Positions 1-6,890 of a DNA stretch of 15,309 nt are shown one piece after another. Location: NCBI GenBank assembly GCA_009827205.1, contig WUAK01000028.1, positions 1 through 15,309 of the forward strand, read 5' to 3'. The stretch is from Phycisphaeraceae bacterium (GTDB lineage Bacteria; Planctomycetota; Phycisphaerae; Phycisphaerales; UBA1924). A program made the position numbers and the translations under genes. The notes beneath the pieces were generated by a model, which had not been told where the DNA came from, made no database searches, and was given only the letters and a program-made list of their open reading frames with translations. Positions within the stretch are counted from its first letter, which is position 1. Every line of letters starts with the position of its first letter.

Positions 1-428
1 CCACCCAACACAAACGTGTCGCGAGAACGGCCCTTTGTCTTCGCTTCGCCAGCGGCGAGGTGATCGGTCACCTCCCGGTTTGCACGACGAAGAACAGCAG
101 CGGCGTAGCGTGCGCCGGCGCGCACACTCTGCTTGTTCTTCGGATCGTACGAGATATCCGAGTCGGTCACACCCGCCTTGTAAATCACGGCATGACGCTT
201 GCCCGAACGCTTCGAACCGGCGGGCTGGATCACACCGCTCCGAGCCATCTGCTCAATGTGCGCATAGAGCGATGTCTGCGAACGACCCATGCCCTTGGCA
301 ATCTCGGACACCGTGTGCGGGCCGTGACCCTTCAGATAAGACCAAATCTCACGGCGTACCGGCGAGGCAACGATCCTGTGGACGTCCACCTTCCCGGCAC
401 TTATCTTCCTTTTCACTTTCTTTGCCAT
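1..428 (-). CDS. Winged-helix (ArsR-like) transcriptional regulator, C-terminus beyond window
   Basis: This reading frame has no stop before the left edge, so the gene is partial: 142 residues are visible, starting at the ATG on the minus strand at 426-428. An AGAGGG ribosome-binding site lies 6 bases upstream. After a basic start (MAKKVKRKIS), residues about 20-85 read as a winged helix-turn-helix: ASPVRREIWSYL (helix 1), TVSEIAKGM (helix 2), RSQTSLYAHIEQM (recognition helix), then SGVIQPAGSKRSGKRHAVIY (wing). This layout matches ArsR/HTH_20-type DNA-binding domains. Residues 86-142 are basic and do not resemble a ligand domain that I know, so the effector is unknown. No metal-binding Cys motif is visible in the part present. 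The gene is divergent from the AraC-type gene. A 20-base dyad just upstream of the start suggests autoregulation (inference). The plus-strand frames over this stretch are its antisense. Confidence 0.82.
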   Translation of the reverse strand, partial: MAKKVKRKISAGKVDVHRIVASPVRREIWSYLKGHGPHTVSEIAKGMGRSQTSLYAHIEQMARSGVIQPAGSKRSGKRHAVIYKAGVTDSDISYDPKNKQSVRAGARYAAAVLRRANREVTDHLAAGEAKTKGRSRDTFVLG

Positions 429-457
429 ACATAACCCTCTTCTGTTGGCAGTCCCCT

Positions 458-477
458 GTCCACAACTGTTTGTGAAC
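458..477. promoter_or_regulatory. Inverted repeat, candidate operator upstream of the winged-helix regulator
   Basis: The sequence GTcCACAActgtTTGTGaAC is an imperfect palindrome. The CACAA/TTGTG arms (461-465 and 470-474) are perfect around a 4-base centre, and after one mismatch the outer GT/AC also pair. It lies 30 bases upstream of the regulator's ATG, on the promoter side. The arm length and spacing suit a dimeric winged-helix protein, so it is a reasonable self-operator. The binding itself is inferred. Confidence 0.4.
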
Positions 478-484
478 GAGGGAG

Positions 485-490
485 ATAATA
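485..490 (-). promoter_or_regulatory. Candidate -10 element for the leftward winged-helix gene
   Basis: On the minus strand this reads TATTAT, five of six matches to the sigma-70 -10 consensus. It lies about 57 bases upstream of the regulator's start codon and just upstream of the CACAA/TTGTG dyad, which would then lie at or just after the transcription start. No good -35 hexamer is seen 17 bases further up (GGAATA), so this is a weak call. Confidence 0.25.
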
Positions 491-570
491 GGCCTTCTGA
501 AAGTAGATATTCCGATTACCCGGCACCTAGAGAGCCAACTACAATTCATAATTACAAACAACGTCTAAAA

Positions 571-586
571 CCAGGAAAACCCCTGG
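571..586. promoter_or_regulatory. Dyad CCAGG-N6-CCTGG in the divergent control region
   Basis: CCAGG (571-575) and CCTGG (582-586) form a perfect 5-bp stem with a 6-base loop. On the minus strand the hairpin is followed by TTTTAGAC. It could therefore act as a weak leftward terminator stopping transcripts antisense to the AraC gene, or as an operator for the AraC-type regulator. The sequence does not decide between these. Confidence 0.25.
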
Positions 587-697
587 CATAAACAACGACC
601 TACTGACTCCCGCTCGTCTGACGCGTTGAGGTGTGGCTCCAAACAGAACCAGATCGTTTTGTACATCACCTATCTCATCAGAAGTAATGTGCAAAGA

Positions 698-1759
698 ATG
701 ATGCACCCTATATACAACTATCCAGAAGGCCTTAGTGCGCATGAGGCAGATTCGAAATCACATAACGCGCATCGCACGCAAACAAACAACGCACATTTGG
801 CCTTTCTTCCAAGCCCGACAAAACCAGACTCTCTCGAACGCGTACAACCCATTGTGGTGCACAACAAACAGAATGCGACTTCACGGATTATCTTTGAGTC
901 GCCCGACATCCGCTTCGGTCTCTGGGAATGCCCACCCGAGAGCCAGCTCTGGTCTATCGAGAACACAATTGGCCCGGCACCTGTCATCGCGCTGCCCTGG
1001 ACCGCGGTCGTCATCGACAGGAACAACAGATCCCGGTCGCTGATGGACCCGAACTCTGTCGCTTACTACTGCCCAAACGAGTTATACAAGAGACAACTCG
1101 CCTCAACCAAAGGGGATTTGTGTGGCTTTGTCTCGCCGTCTCTGCCGCTGCTCACAACCATTCTTGAAGAAGCAGGACTTGACACAACCAACAATTCGAC
1201 GCCATTCAAGGTTGGCCCGGCTGTCTCTTGGGCGACCGCAGCGCACCACAAGCTCGCAAGGCTTATTACCGATAACAACCCGCCGCCAGACCTGGTCACA
1301 GAATCTGTGCTGATAGAGATCGCCAGAGAGACAATCCTCGCGGCTGCATCAAACTCTCGACGCAAGCCGCGCCAATACAGAAGCGGCTCGACCGCACGCG
1401 CCCATACAGATATCGCAAACAGGACGAGGGAGGTCTTGGCCCGCTCAGTGTCAGACACCGCCGCCGAGCAGGTGCGGCTCGAGGATCTCTCCAGGCAGGT
1501 TCATGTCTCAACCTACCACCTCTGCCGGATCTTCAAGCAACAAACCGGAGAGTCGATCGCCCAGCACTACTTGAGACTCCGGCTCAGGACCGCGGCAGCC
1601 CGCTTGGCGTGGTCTGATCACACCATCACCTCGATCGCGCACGACTTCGGGTTTGCGAACCACGCACACTTCACCACCGCCTGGAAAGCCGAATTCGGCT
1701 ATCCCCCAAGCGCCCTCAGAAGTACCGATATGTGCTTCAACGACCGAGCAAGAAACTGA
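698..1759 (+). CDS. AraC-family transcriptional regulator
   Basis: A DNA-binding activator or repressor of the AraC/XylS family. With the ATG at 698 the product is 353 residues. The C-terminal hundred residues (about 241-341) hold both helix-turn-helix motifs: VRLEDLSRQVHVSTYHLCRIFKQ for the first, and ITSIAHDFGFANHAHFTTAW followed by KAEFGYPPSALR for the family signature. The N-terminal part (about 65-150) carries the pattern LPWTAVVIDRN...DPNSVAYYCPNELYKRQL...GDLCGF. This resembles the sensor half of AraC proteins with an 'FPRTSVWI...ADPNVVTFYN...GDRCDWF' pattern, so the ligand is unknown. The start is uncertain: the frame is open back to a TTG at 626, with GTG 689 and ATG 701 also possible, and none has a strong ribosome-binding site. 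The first 60 residues are low in complexity and may not all be translated. It is followed after 71 bases by the propeller gene, its likeliest target besides the divergent regulator. Confidence 0.88.
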   Translation: MMHPIYNYPEGLSAHEADSKSHNAHRTQTNNAHLAFLPSPTKPDSLERVQPIVVHNKQNATSRIIFESPDIRFGLWECPPESQLWSIENTIGPAPVIALPWTAVVIDRNNRSRSLMDPNSVAYYCPNELYKRQLASTKGDLCGFVSPSLPLLTTILEEAGLDTTNNSTPFKVGPAVSWATAAHHKLARLITDNNPPPDLVTESVLIEIARETILAAASNSRRKPRQYRSGSTARAHTDIANRTREVLARSVSDTAAEQVRLEDLSRQVHVSTYHLCRIFKQQTGESIAQHYLRLRLRTAAARLAWSDHTITSIAHDFGFANHAHFTTAWKAEFGYPPSALRSTDMCFNDRARN

Positions 1760-1818
1760 AAGACACAAACACTCCTCACATGTAGCTTCTGGAATTCGTG
1801 GGGACCACCGCCCATACC

Positions 1819-1823
1819 AGGAG
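1819..1823 (+). promoter_or_regulatory. Ribosome-binding site fixing the start of the propeller gene
   Basis: AGGAG sits 7 bases before the ATG at 1831. It favours that start over the in-frame GTG at 1798, which has no such site and would put 11 extra residues before the signal peptide. Confidence 0.7.
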
Positions 1824-1830
1824 CAACATC

Positions 1831-3252
1831 ATGTCAGTACGTACCCCCCTTCCAACTACACATGCCGCATGCCTGTGCACCCTAATCGCAGCTGCTTCCG
1901 GGCAGGCTCAGTTCCTGGAGCCAGGATCCCAGGCTTTACACGAATTCATCGGCGTCGGCGGGTTTGGGTGGGCCGCATCCGAACTACGCGATATCACAGG
2001 CGACGGAGTCATGGAATCGATGATCAGCGCCGTCAACGCATCGGGAGGTACTATCTCTCTCTTCAACAGCGCTACAGGCGACCTCCTCCACGAATTCAAA
2101 GGCACAGACTTCGGCGTGAACGGCCTTGGGTACGCGCTCGCAGACGCCGGCTTCGTTGACGGCGACAACATCCCAGATATCGTGGGCGGCGCCCGCTCCA
2201 CCGGAGCCGTGCTCATTTTCAGCGGCAGCGACTACTCCCTCATCCACCAAGTCAACCAGATCAACCCGGGCGAAGCGCTCGGACACGCCGTAGCGGGAGT
2301 GGGCGACATCAACAACGACGGCGTTGACGACGTTATCGCAGGAGCGCCGCTCTACGACCCGCCCTCGGGGAACAACACCGGCCGCGTTTCTGTCATCTCC
2401 GGCGCAGACGGCTCCATTCTCGAAACAGTCGACGGCGAAGACGCGGGCGATCAGTTCGGCACCGCGGTCTCTGGAGTAGGTGACATCACGGGCGACGGCG
2501 TGTGCGACTTCGCCGTGGGCGCACAAAACGCGGGGGCTACCGCCAAGGGAGGCGTGTTCGTCTACAACGGCGCTACGCGCGAACTGCTCTTCCCTCGTAT
2601 CGACGCCGAATCAACAGGAAGCAACCTAGGCCAGTTCTTCGTCGGGCCCGCGGGCGACGCAAACGCCGACGGCACACCAGATGTCTATGCAGGTGACTTC
2701 GGTGATTCTGCGCTCGGAGGCAGCACCGGACGCTGCTACGTCATCTCCGGCGCCACCGGGCAGGTTCTCTTCACCCGCACCGGCACCACCTTCCTGCAAG
2801 GCCTCGGTTGCGGCAGGCTCGCCGGCGACATCAACAACGACGGACACGACGACATCGTCGTAGGAAGCTATATCTCCCGAGACGCAGCGAACAACGCCGG
2901 CAAGATCGATGTCTTCTCCGGTGCCGACGGATCCATCCTGAGGACAGTCACCAACACCGTTGCCGGGTACCAGTTCGGATTCGACGCCGTCGGCATCGGC
3001 GACGTCAACGGCGACAACCTCATCGACTTCCTCGTCGCCGCCGGGGGCCAGAACCGCGCATTCATAGTCAGGGGCGAACTCTACTGCCTCGCCGACGTGA
3101 ACCAAAACGGCGCCGCCGAGCCCACCGACTTCAACGCCTGGGTCGCCGCCTTCAACGCGGGAGACCGCAAGGCCGACCAGAACCGAGACGAGTCCATCAC
3201 CCCGAGCGATTTCACCGCCTGGATCGACAATTACAACACTGGCTGCCCCTAA
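1831..3252 (+). CDS. Secreted FG-GAP repeat (integrin-alpha-like propeller) protein with GC-type dockerin tail
   Basis: The product is 473 residues and probably surface-exposed or extracellular. Residues 1-26 form a signal peptide (hydrophobic CLCTLIAAA, likely cleavage after SGQA). Seven calcium-loop motifs follow at about residues 54 (DITGDG), 109 (VDGDN), 159 (DINNDG), 218 (DITGDG), 276 (DANADG), 333 (DINNDG) and 391 (DVNGDN). Most are 57-59 residues apart and are followed by D-[FIV]-xx-G(A/S)-type strands. Seven such FG-GAP repeats are the number needed for one closed beta-propeller. The last 57 residues hold two EF-hand-like duplicates, DVNQNGAAEPTDFNAW and DQNRDESITPSDFTAW, ending in GCP. 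This is the dockerin-like tail I know from Phycisphaerales, probably an attachment module. The second loop has Glu where Gly is usual. No catalytic residues are recognisable, so a binding, adhesive or scaffold role is inferred. Confidence 0.88.
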   Translation: MSVRTPLPTTHAACLCTLIAAASGQAQFLEPGSQALHEFIGVGGFGWAASELRDITGDGVMESMISAVNASGGTISLFNSATGDLLHEFKGTDFGVNGLGYALADAGFVDGDNIPDIVGGARSTGAVLIFSGSDYSLIHQVNQINPGEALGHAVAGVGDINNDGVDDVIAGAPLYDPPSGNNTGRVSVISGADGSILETVDGEDAGDQFGTAVSGVGDITGDGVCDFAVGAQNAGATAKGGVFVYNGATRELLFPRIDAESTGSNLGQFFVGPAGDANADGTPDVYAGDFGDSALGGSTGRCYVISGATGQVLFTRTGTTFLQGLGCGRLAGDINNDGHDDIVVGSYISRDAANNAGKIDVFSGADGSILRTVTNTVAGYQFGFDAVGIGDVNGDNLIDFLVAAGGQNRAFIVRGELYCLADVNQNGAAEPTDFNAWVAAFNAGDRKADQNRDESITPSDFTAWIDNYNTGCP

Positions 3253-3324
3253 GTTCAGCAAACAGTCTTTCTCTAGGGAACCAATCGACAGTCTCGGTAT
3301 CATAAAGGTACGGAGGCTATCTCT

Positions 3325-4563
3325 ATGTACATCGCCATACTCGCTCTCGTACTCGCCGCGGCGCAACCCGCCTACAACCAATACCAGCCTGAATTATCGA
3401 GCTCACAGATTCAAGAACTCGATTTAGAGGGCTCACTTCTCAACCCCCTCGACTTCCATAAGCCAGCGCTCGATTGCCCCGATATCCTCGACCGCGTTGC
3501 GCGAAACCAGATCCGATTTCTAGAGCGTGAATCACACCACTACCTCATCCTGCCCAACGGCGACGCTATCGACGCATACCGTGCCCTCGCACTGAGAGAT
3601 ATCGAGAACCGCATGAGATCGCTCAGTTCGGTGGCGCGTCAGAGGTTGGAACGCGAGTATGAAGAACTCGCTCCGTGGGGTGAGCTCGCTGTTGAATTTG
3701 AAGACGGTTCCATCAGCTACAACCCCGACGACATCAACTCCGCGGGGGAAGGCGACACCGTCTACGAGTTTACGAACCTCCCACCGCTCTATGAACTCCC
3801 GATCTCGCCCCAGGCCGGCACGCTCGCTAGCTTCCCGATCCTCGGCTCTCGCGAAGATTCACCCGAAGCCCTCAACTTCGACGTAATCAGCCAAACGGAT
3901 CACTGGCTCATCGGCTACGTCACCCAAGACAGCACCAGGGTCTCGCAACGCATCGCCGTTCATAGGCAGGGTGCCAAGCTGCGCCTCAACCGGCTTGACC
4001 GGTCCTGTGTGCTCTGGCCACTCGAAAGAACCGCCGAGAGCAGGCGCGAGTACTTCGATCGCGCTCCACTACCCCTCTACATCGCGCTTGATGTTGAGGG
4101 CATCCGCGCCACGCCCGCCGAACTCGCGTGCGCCGCCGAGCAGGGGCAGGTTGCGTTACGAAACCACATCCCTTCATCAGAGCGGACCCGGAACGTGTCC
4201 AGGACCACCGAATCAACCGACGGATCACTCTTCTCCAATCGATCAAGAACGTACAGCCCGTGGCTGCAATCCATCTCTTGGCGCAGCACACCTGTCAACC
4301 TCCGTATCACGGATTACGACACGCACCAGTCACGGATAGCCGACAGACTCTCTCGCCAGAGCTCTCCAGAGCGAGACCAGACTGAGGCCCCAAAGGCAAC
4401 CCACAAGCTCAAGCTCTCAGACGGCAGAGTTCTCACCGGCATCCTCGGCACAACCACCGCCGAAGCCGTCATCAACTTCACTGTCGTCGTGGGAACCATC
4501 CAGCAAGAAATGAGCTTCAAACGCCGCGACGTTCTGTCTATCGAGCTGATTGAGGACAACTAG
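3325..4563 (+). CDS. Secreted protein of unknown family
   Basis: The 412-residue product is not recognised. GGAGG at 3312-3316 lies 8 bases before the ATG, a strong ribosome-binding site. Residues 1-16 (MYIAILALVLAAAQPA) look like a short signal peptide without the usual positive N-terminus, so the product is probably exported. Residues 85-115 are charged and likely helical (ALALRDIENRMRSL...RQRLEREYEEL). Residues 118-260 are mixed, perhaps beta-rich. Residues about 285-357 are Ser/Arg/Thr-rich and probably disordered. Residues 359-408 form a compact tail, HKLKLSDGRVLTGILG...VVVGTIQQEMSFKRRDVLSIE. This resembles the small beta-barrel 'DGR.v.G.i...tp.G...i...dI..ie' modules found at the ends of many planctomycete proteins (family resemblance only). 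It is 72 bases after the propeller gene and 28 bases before the small membrane gene, all on the same strand, so co-transcription is plausible. Confidence 0.75.
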   Translation: MYIAILALVLAAAQPAYNQYQPELSSSQIQELDLEGSLLNPLDFHKPALDCPDILDRVARNQIRFLERESHHYLILPNGDAIDAYRALALRDIENRMRSLSSVARQRLEREYEELAPWGELAVEFEDGSISYNPDDINSAGEGDTVYEFTNLPPLYELPISPQAGTLASFPILGSREDSPEALNFDVISQTDHWLIGYVTQDSTRVSQRIAVHRQGAKLRLNRLDRSCVLWPLERTAESRREYFDRAPLPLYIALDVEGIRATPAELACAAEQGQVALRNHIPSSERTRNVSRTTESTDGSLFSNRSRTYSPWLQSISWRSTPVNLRITDYDTHQSRIADRLSRQSSPERDQTEAPKATHKLKLSDGRVLTGILGTTTAEAVINFTVVVGTIQQEMSFKRRDVLSIELIEDN

Positions 4564-4591
4564 ACGAGAACGCCAGCCCTACCCTTGGTCC

Positions 4592-4861
4592 ATGGACACC
4601 ATAATTGAGTACCTGTTTCAGTACTACGGCACAGACTGGCTCGCCGTCATTTGTATGTGCACCTATCTCTGGCGTGTTGGCAACAAAAAACGAGACGCCT
4701 TCATCTGGGGCGCGCTCAGCAGCGCCTTCTTTGTTGCGCTCAACATCATGATCGACTCGCCGCCCGGAATTATCTTCAACGCTATCTTCATCCCGCTCTA
4801 TGTCCGCGCGTTCGTCAAGTGGGCGACCCACAACTCCGGGCAAGAGCAGCAAGCCGCGTAA
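4592..4861 (+). CDS. Small three-helix membrane protein (PnuC/SWEET-like topology)
   Basis: With the ATG at 4592 the product has 89 residues. There are three hydrophobic segments at about 16-29 (DWLAVICMCTYLWRVG), 37-54 (FIWGALSSAFFVALNIMI) and 58-73 (PGIIFNAIFIPLYVRAF), joined by a basic NKKRD loop, with a polar GQEQQAA tail. The size, spacing and pattern, including an Asn in helix 3 and a closing Trp, recall one three-helix half of PnuC/SWEET-type transporters or a SemiSWEET. The usual Pro of SWEET helix 1 is absent, so no function is assigned. An alternative TTG start at 4550 overlaps the previous gene by 14 bases and would add 14 residues; neither start has a clear ribosome-binding site. 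It converges with transketolase. Confidence 0.68.
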   Translation: MDTIIEYLFQYYGTDWLAVICMCTYLWRVGNKKRDAFIWGALSSAFFVALNIMIDSPPGIIFNAIFIPLYVRAFVKWATHNSGQEQQAA

Positions 4862-4867
4862 AAGCAA

Positions 4868-4896
4868 CTCGACCCCCGCAGAACGCGAGGGCCGAG
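4868..4896 (-). terminator. Candidate rho-independent terminator of transketolase gene
   Basis: The 29 bases fold as CTCG/CGAG, then CCC/GGG, then GC/GC, with small internal loops and a 5-base tip. On the minus strand the hairpin is followed by TTGCTTTT. It lies in the 64-base gap between the convergent small membrane gene and transketolase, 30 bases past the transketolase stop. The internal mismatches and short U-run make this a moderate call. Confidence 0.45.
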
Positions 4897-4925
4897 CATG
4901 ACTTCTAAACTGGCAGATTTTCGTC

Positions 4926-6890
4926 TTACACGACCTGCAGCACTTCCATCGCAGCCTGCTTGATGTGCTGCGCCGTCAAGCCGCACATCTCAAGCAGCTC
5001 GTCCGGCGTGCGTGCGCTCTTGGGGATCTCGCGAACGTGCAGCTGCTCGAGCTGGAACGCGTCGCCCGCACGCACCATCGCGTCGGCGATCGCCGAACCC
5101 ATCGAGCCGCCGTAGTTGTCCTCGACGCTGATCACGTAGCCGTTGTTCTGCGACAAGATGTCCATCAGCTTGTCCTCGTCGAAAGGCAGCGAGTACATAT
5201 CAACGAGCGTCGCGCTCACGCCCGCCTCGTCGAGCAGGTCCACCGCGCGGTTCGCCTCGTGCACCATGTAGCCCGAGGCGCAGATCGCGATGTCCCGGCC
5301 CTCGGTCAGCACCTCCATGCCCCCCAGGTTGAACGCCGTGTCGTCCGAGTAGATGAACTCTGTGTCAGGGCGAACCGTCCGCATGTAGCACGCGCCCTCG
5401 TACTCAGCCATCGCCTGCGTCAGCGCGTAGGCCGCGTACGCGTCGGAAGGCTGGAGCACATAGCACGCCGGGTTGCCCTGCTGGTTCTTCGCCGTCGCAA
5501 ACGAGCGGAACCAGGCAACGTCGGGAAGCGACATCTGGCTCGGCCCATCCGCAGCGAGTGTCACACCAGAGTGTGAGCCAACGAACTTCACGTTGGAGCC
5601 GGAGTAGATCGCCATCTCGATCTGGTCGTACGCACGAGTCAGGAACTTGCTGAAGCTCGACACGAACGGGATCTTGCCGGCACTTGCCATACCCGCCGCC
5701 ATCGAGACCATGTTCTGCTCCGCGATCTTGCACTCAACGAAACGGTCCGCAAGATCAGAGTCCTTGGCAAACATCTCGGCGAACGTCGAGTTCTTCACAT
5801 CAGCGTCGAGCACCACGATCTGCTTGCCCGCGTGACCAAGAGCACGCAGCGCCACGCCGTACGCCTTTCGGGTCGCCAACTTACCGGTGTGCAGCAGGCT
5901 CTCCATGTCGTACTGGCGCATCGACTCGGTGAACCCGGGTAGGTCCTCAAGCTCGCCCGGGCCCGCCGGCGCCTGCGCCGGGGGCTGGATCTCAAACCCG
6001 TCGGTCGAGCTGAGCGAACTCGTCAGCTCGAGACGCTTCTCGTCGATCTCGGCCAGCGCCCTGTCGAGAGCCTCGCCGGTCGGGGGCTTGCCGTGCCAGC
6101 CGCCGCCCTGGATCGACGGCGCGCCCCAGCCCTTGACCGTCTTGGCGATCAGCGCCATCGGCGCGCCGTTGCCCGTCGAACGCTCAGCGAACGCATCGAG
6201 CGCCTTGATGATCTGTTCCGGTGCGTGGCCGTCAATCGTCGTGACATCAAACCCATACGCCGTCAGTTTCTCTGCGAGCTTCTCAGGCGACTGCTGGTGA
6301 CTCACCCGGTCGGCCTGCCCGAACTCGTTGCAGTTGAAGATCGGGAGCACGTTGGTCAGCCCGCGCTCAACGATCATGTCCATCGCCTCTGCGATCTGGC
6401 CCTCGCGGGCTTCGCCGTCGCCGATGATGCAGTACACACGCTTGTCGATCTCGTCCATCCGTGCTGCTTCTGCAACGCCCGCAGCGATCGAAAGCCCCTG
6501 GCCAAGCGAGCCCGTCGCCGCGTCGAAGAACGGGAACCCCTCCTGCGGGTTCGGATGACCATCAAGAGGCGAGCTGGCCTCGCGGAGCGTCATCGCGTCA
6601 TCGACAGTGAGCTTCCGCTGCTCGCCGTTCTGGTTCACAACAACACCAAGCTTGCAAGCCGCGGCGTACACAATCGGAACCGCGTGCCCCTCGCTCAGCA
6701 CAAGACGATCGCTCGTCGGGTAATCCGGGTAGTCCGGGCTCCACCGCATCGACTTGAACATCAGCACCGTGACGAGCTGGCCGAGACTCAGAGCCGTCGT
6801 CGGATGGCCGCTCCCCGCTGCCGCACACATCTCAAGTGACATCCGGTCGAGTTCGATCGCCTGCGCATGAACCGCTGCTTCAAGTGACAT
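4926..6890 (-). CDS. tkt: Transketolase (animal-type motif pattern)
   Basis: Transfers two-carbon ketol units between sugar phosphates in the pentose phosphate (or Calvin-type) pathway, using thiamine diphosphate and a divalent metal, in the cytoplasm. The 654 residues are a usual family length. Visible motifs are SGHPT (27-31), SEGHA (66-70), the cofactor/metal motif GDGEAREG (157-164) with NCN at 186-188, WHGKP (265-269), IATRKAYG-like LATRKAYG (338-345), DADVKNSTF (362-370), the catalytic Glu391 in IAEQNM, GSHSGV (438-443) and DGPSQM (448-453). The run ATRKAYG...KNSTF...CKIAEQNMVSMAAG is much closer to vertebrate transketolases than to the Escherichia coli type. The ATG at 6890 has GAGGAAGG upstream. 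It is transcribed alone, away from dnaN. A fused two-subunit type is a possible alternative description, but the enzyme call is firm. Confidence 0.95.
   Translation of the reverse strand: MSLEAAVHAQAIELDRMSLEMCAAAGSGHPTTALSLGQLVTVLMFKSMRWSPDYPDYPTSDRLVLSEGHAVPIVYAAACKLGVVVNQNGEQRKLTVDDAMTLREASSPLDGHPNPQEGFPFFDAATGSLGQGLSIAAGVAEAARMDEIDKRVYCIIGDGEAREGQIAEAMDMIVERGLTNVLPIFNCNEFGQADRVSHQQSPEKLAEKLTAYGFDVTTIDGHAPEQIIKALDAFAERSTGNGAPMALIAKTVKGWGAPSIQGGGWHGKPPTGEALDRALAEIDEKRLELTSSLSSTDGFEIQPPAQAPAGPGELEDLPGFTESMRQYDMESLLHTGKLATRKAYGVALRALGHAGKQIVVLDADVKNSTFAEMFAKDSDLADRFVECKIAEQNMVSMAAGMASAGKIPFVSSFSKFLTRAYDQIEMAIYSGSNVKFVGSHSGVTLAADGPSQMSLPDVAWFRSFATAKNQQGNPACYVLQPSDAYAAYALTQAMAEYEGACYMRTVRPDTEFIYSDDTAFNLGGMEVLTEGRDIAICASGYMVHEANRAVDLLDEAGVSATLVDMYSLPFDEDKLMDILSQNNGYVISVEDNYGGSMGSAIADAMVRAGDAFQLEQLHVREIPKSARTPDELLEMCGLTAQHIKQAAMEVLQVV

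Noticed and set aside
35..475. Two rightward open frames over the left-edge regulator
   Set aside because: Their products are Arg/Ser/His-rich and family-less, whereas the opposite strand encodes a coherent winged-helix protein with a ribosome-binding site.
539..742. 67-residue leftward frame ahead of the AraC gene
   Set aside because: There is no ribosome-binding site and no family, and it crosses the divergent control region and the AraC 5' end.
2626..3381. 251-residue leftward open frame
   Set aside because: It is the antisense of the FG-GAP/dockerin gene. Its Asp/Val/Gly-rich composition follows from the repeat DNA, and there is no domain or start signal.
4965..6839. Long rightward open frames within transketolase (such as 4965-5576 and 6093-6839)
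   Set aside because: They are Arg/His/Val-rich shadows of a firmly identified gene on the opposite strand.
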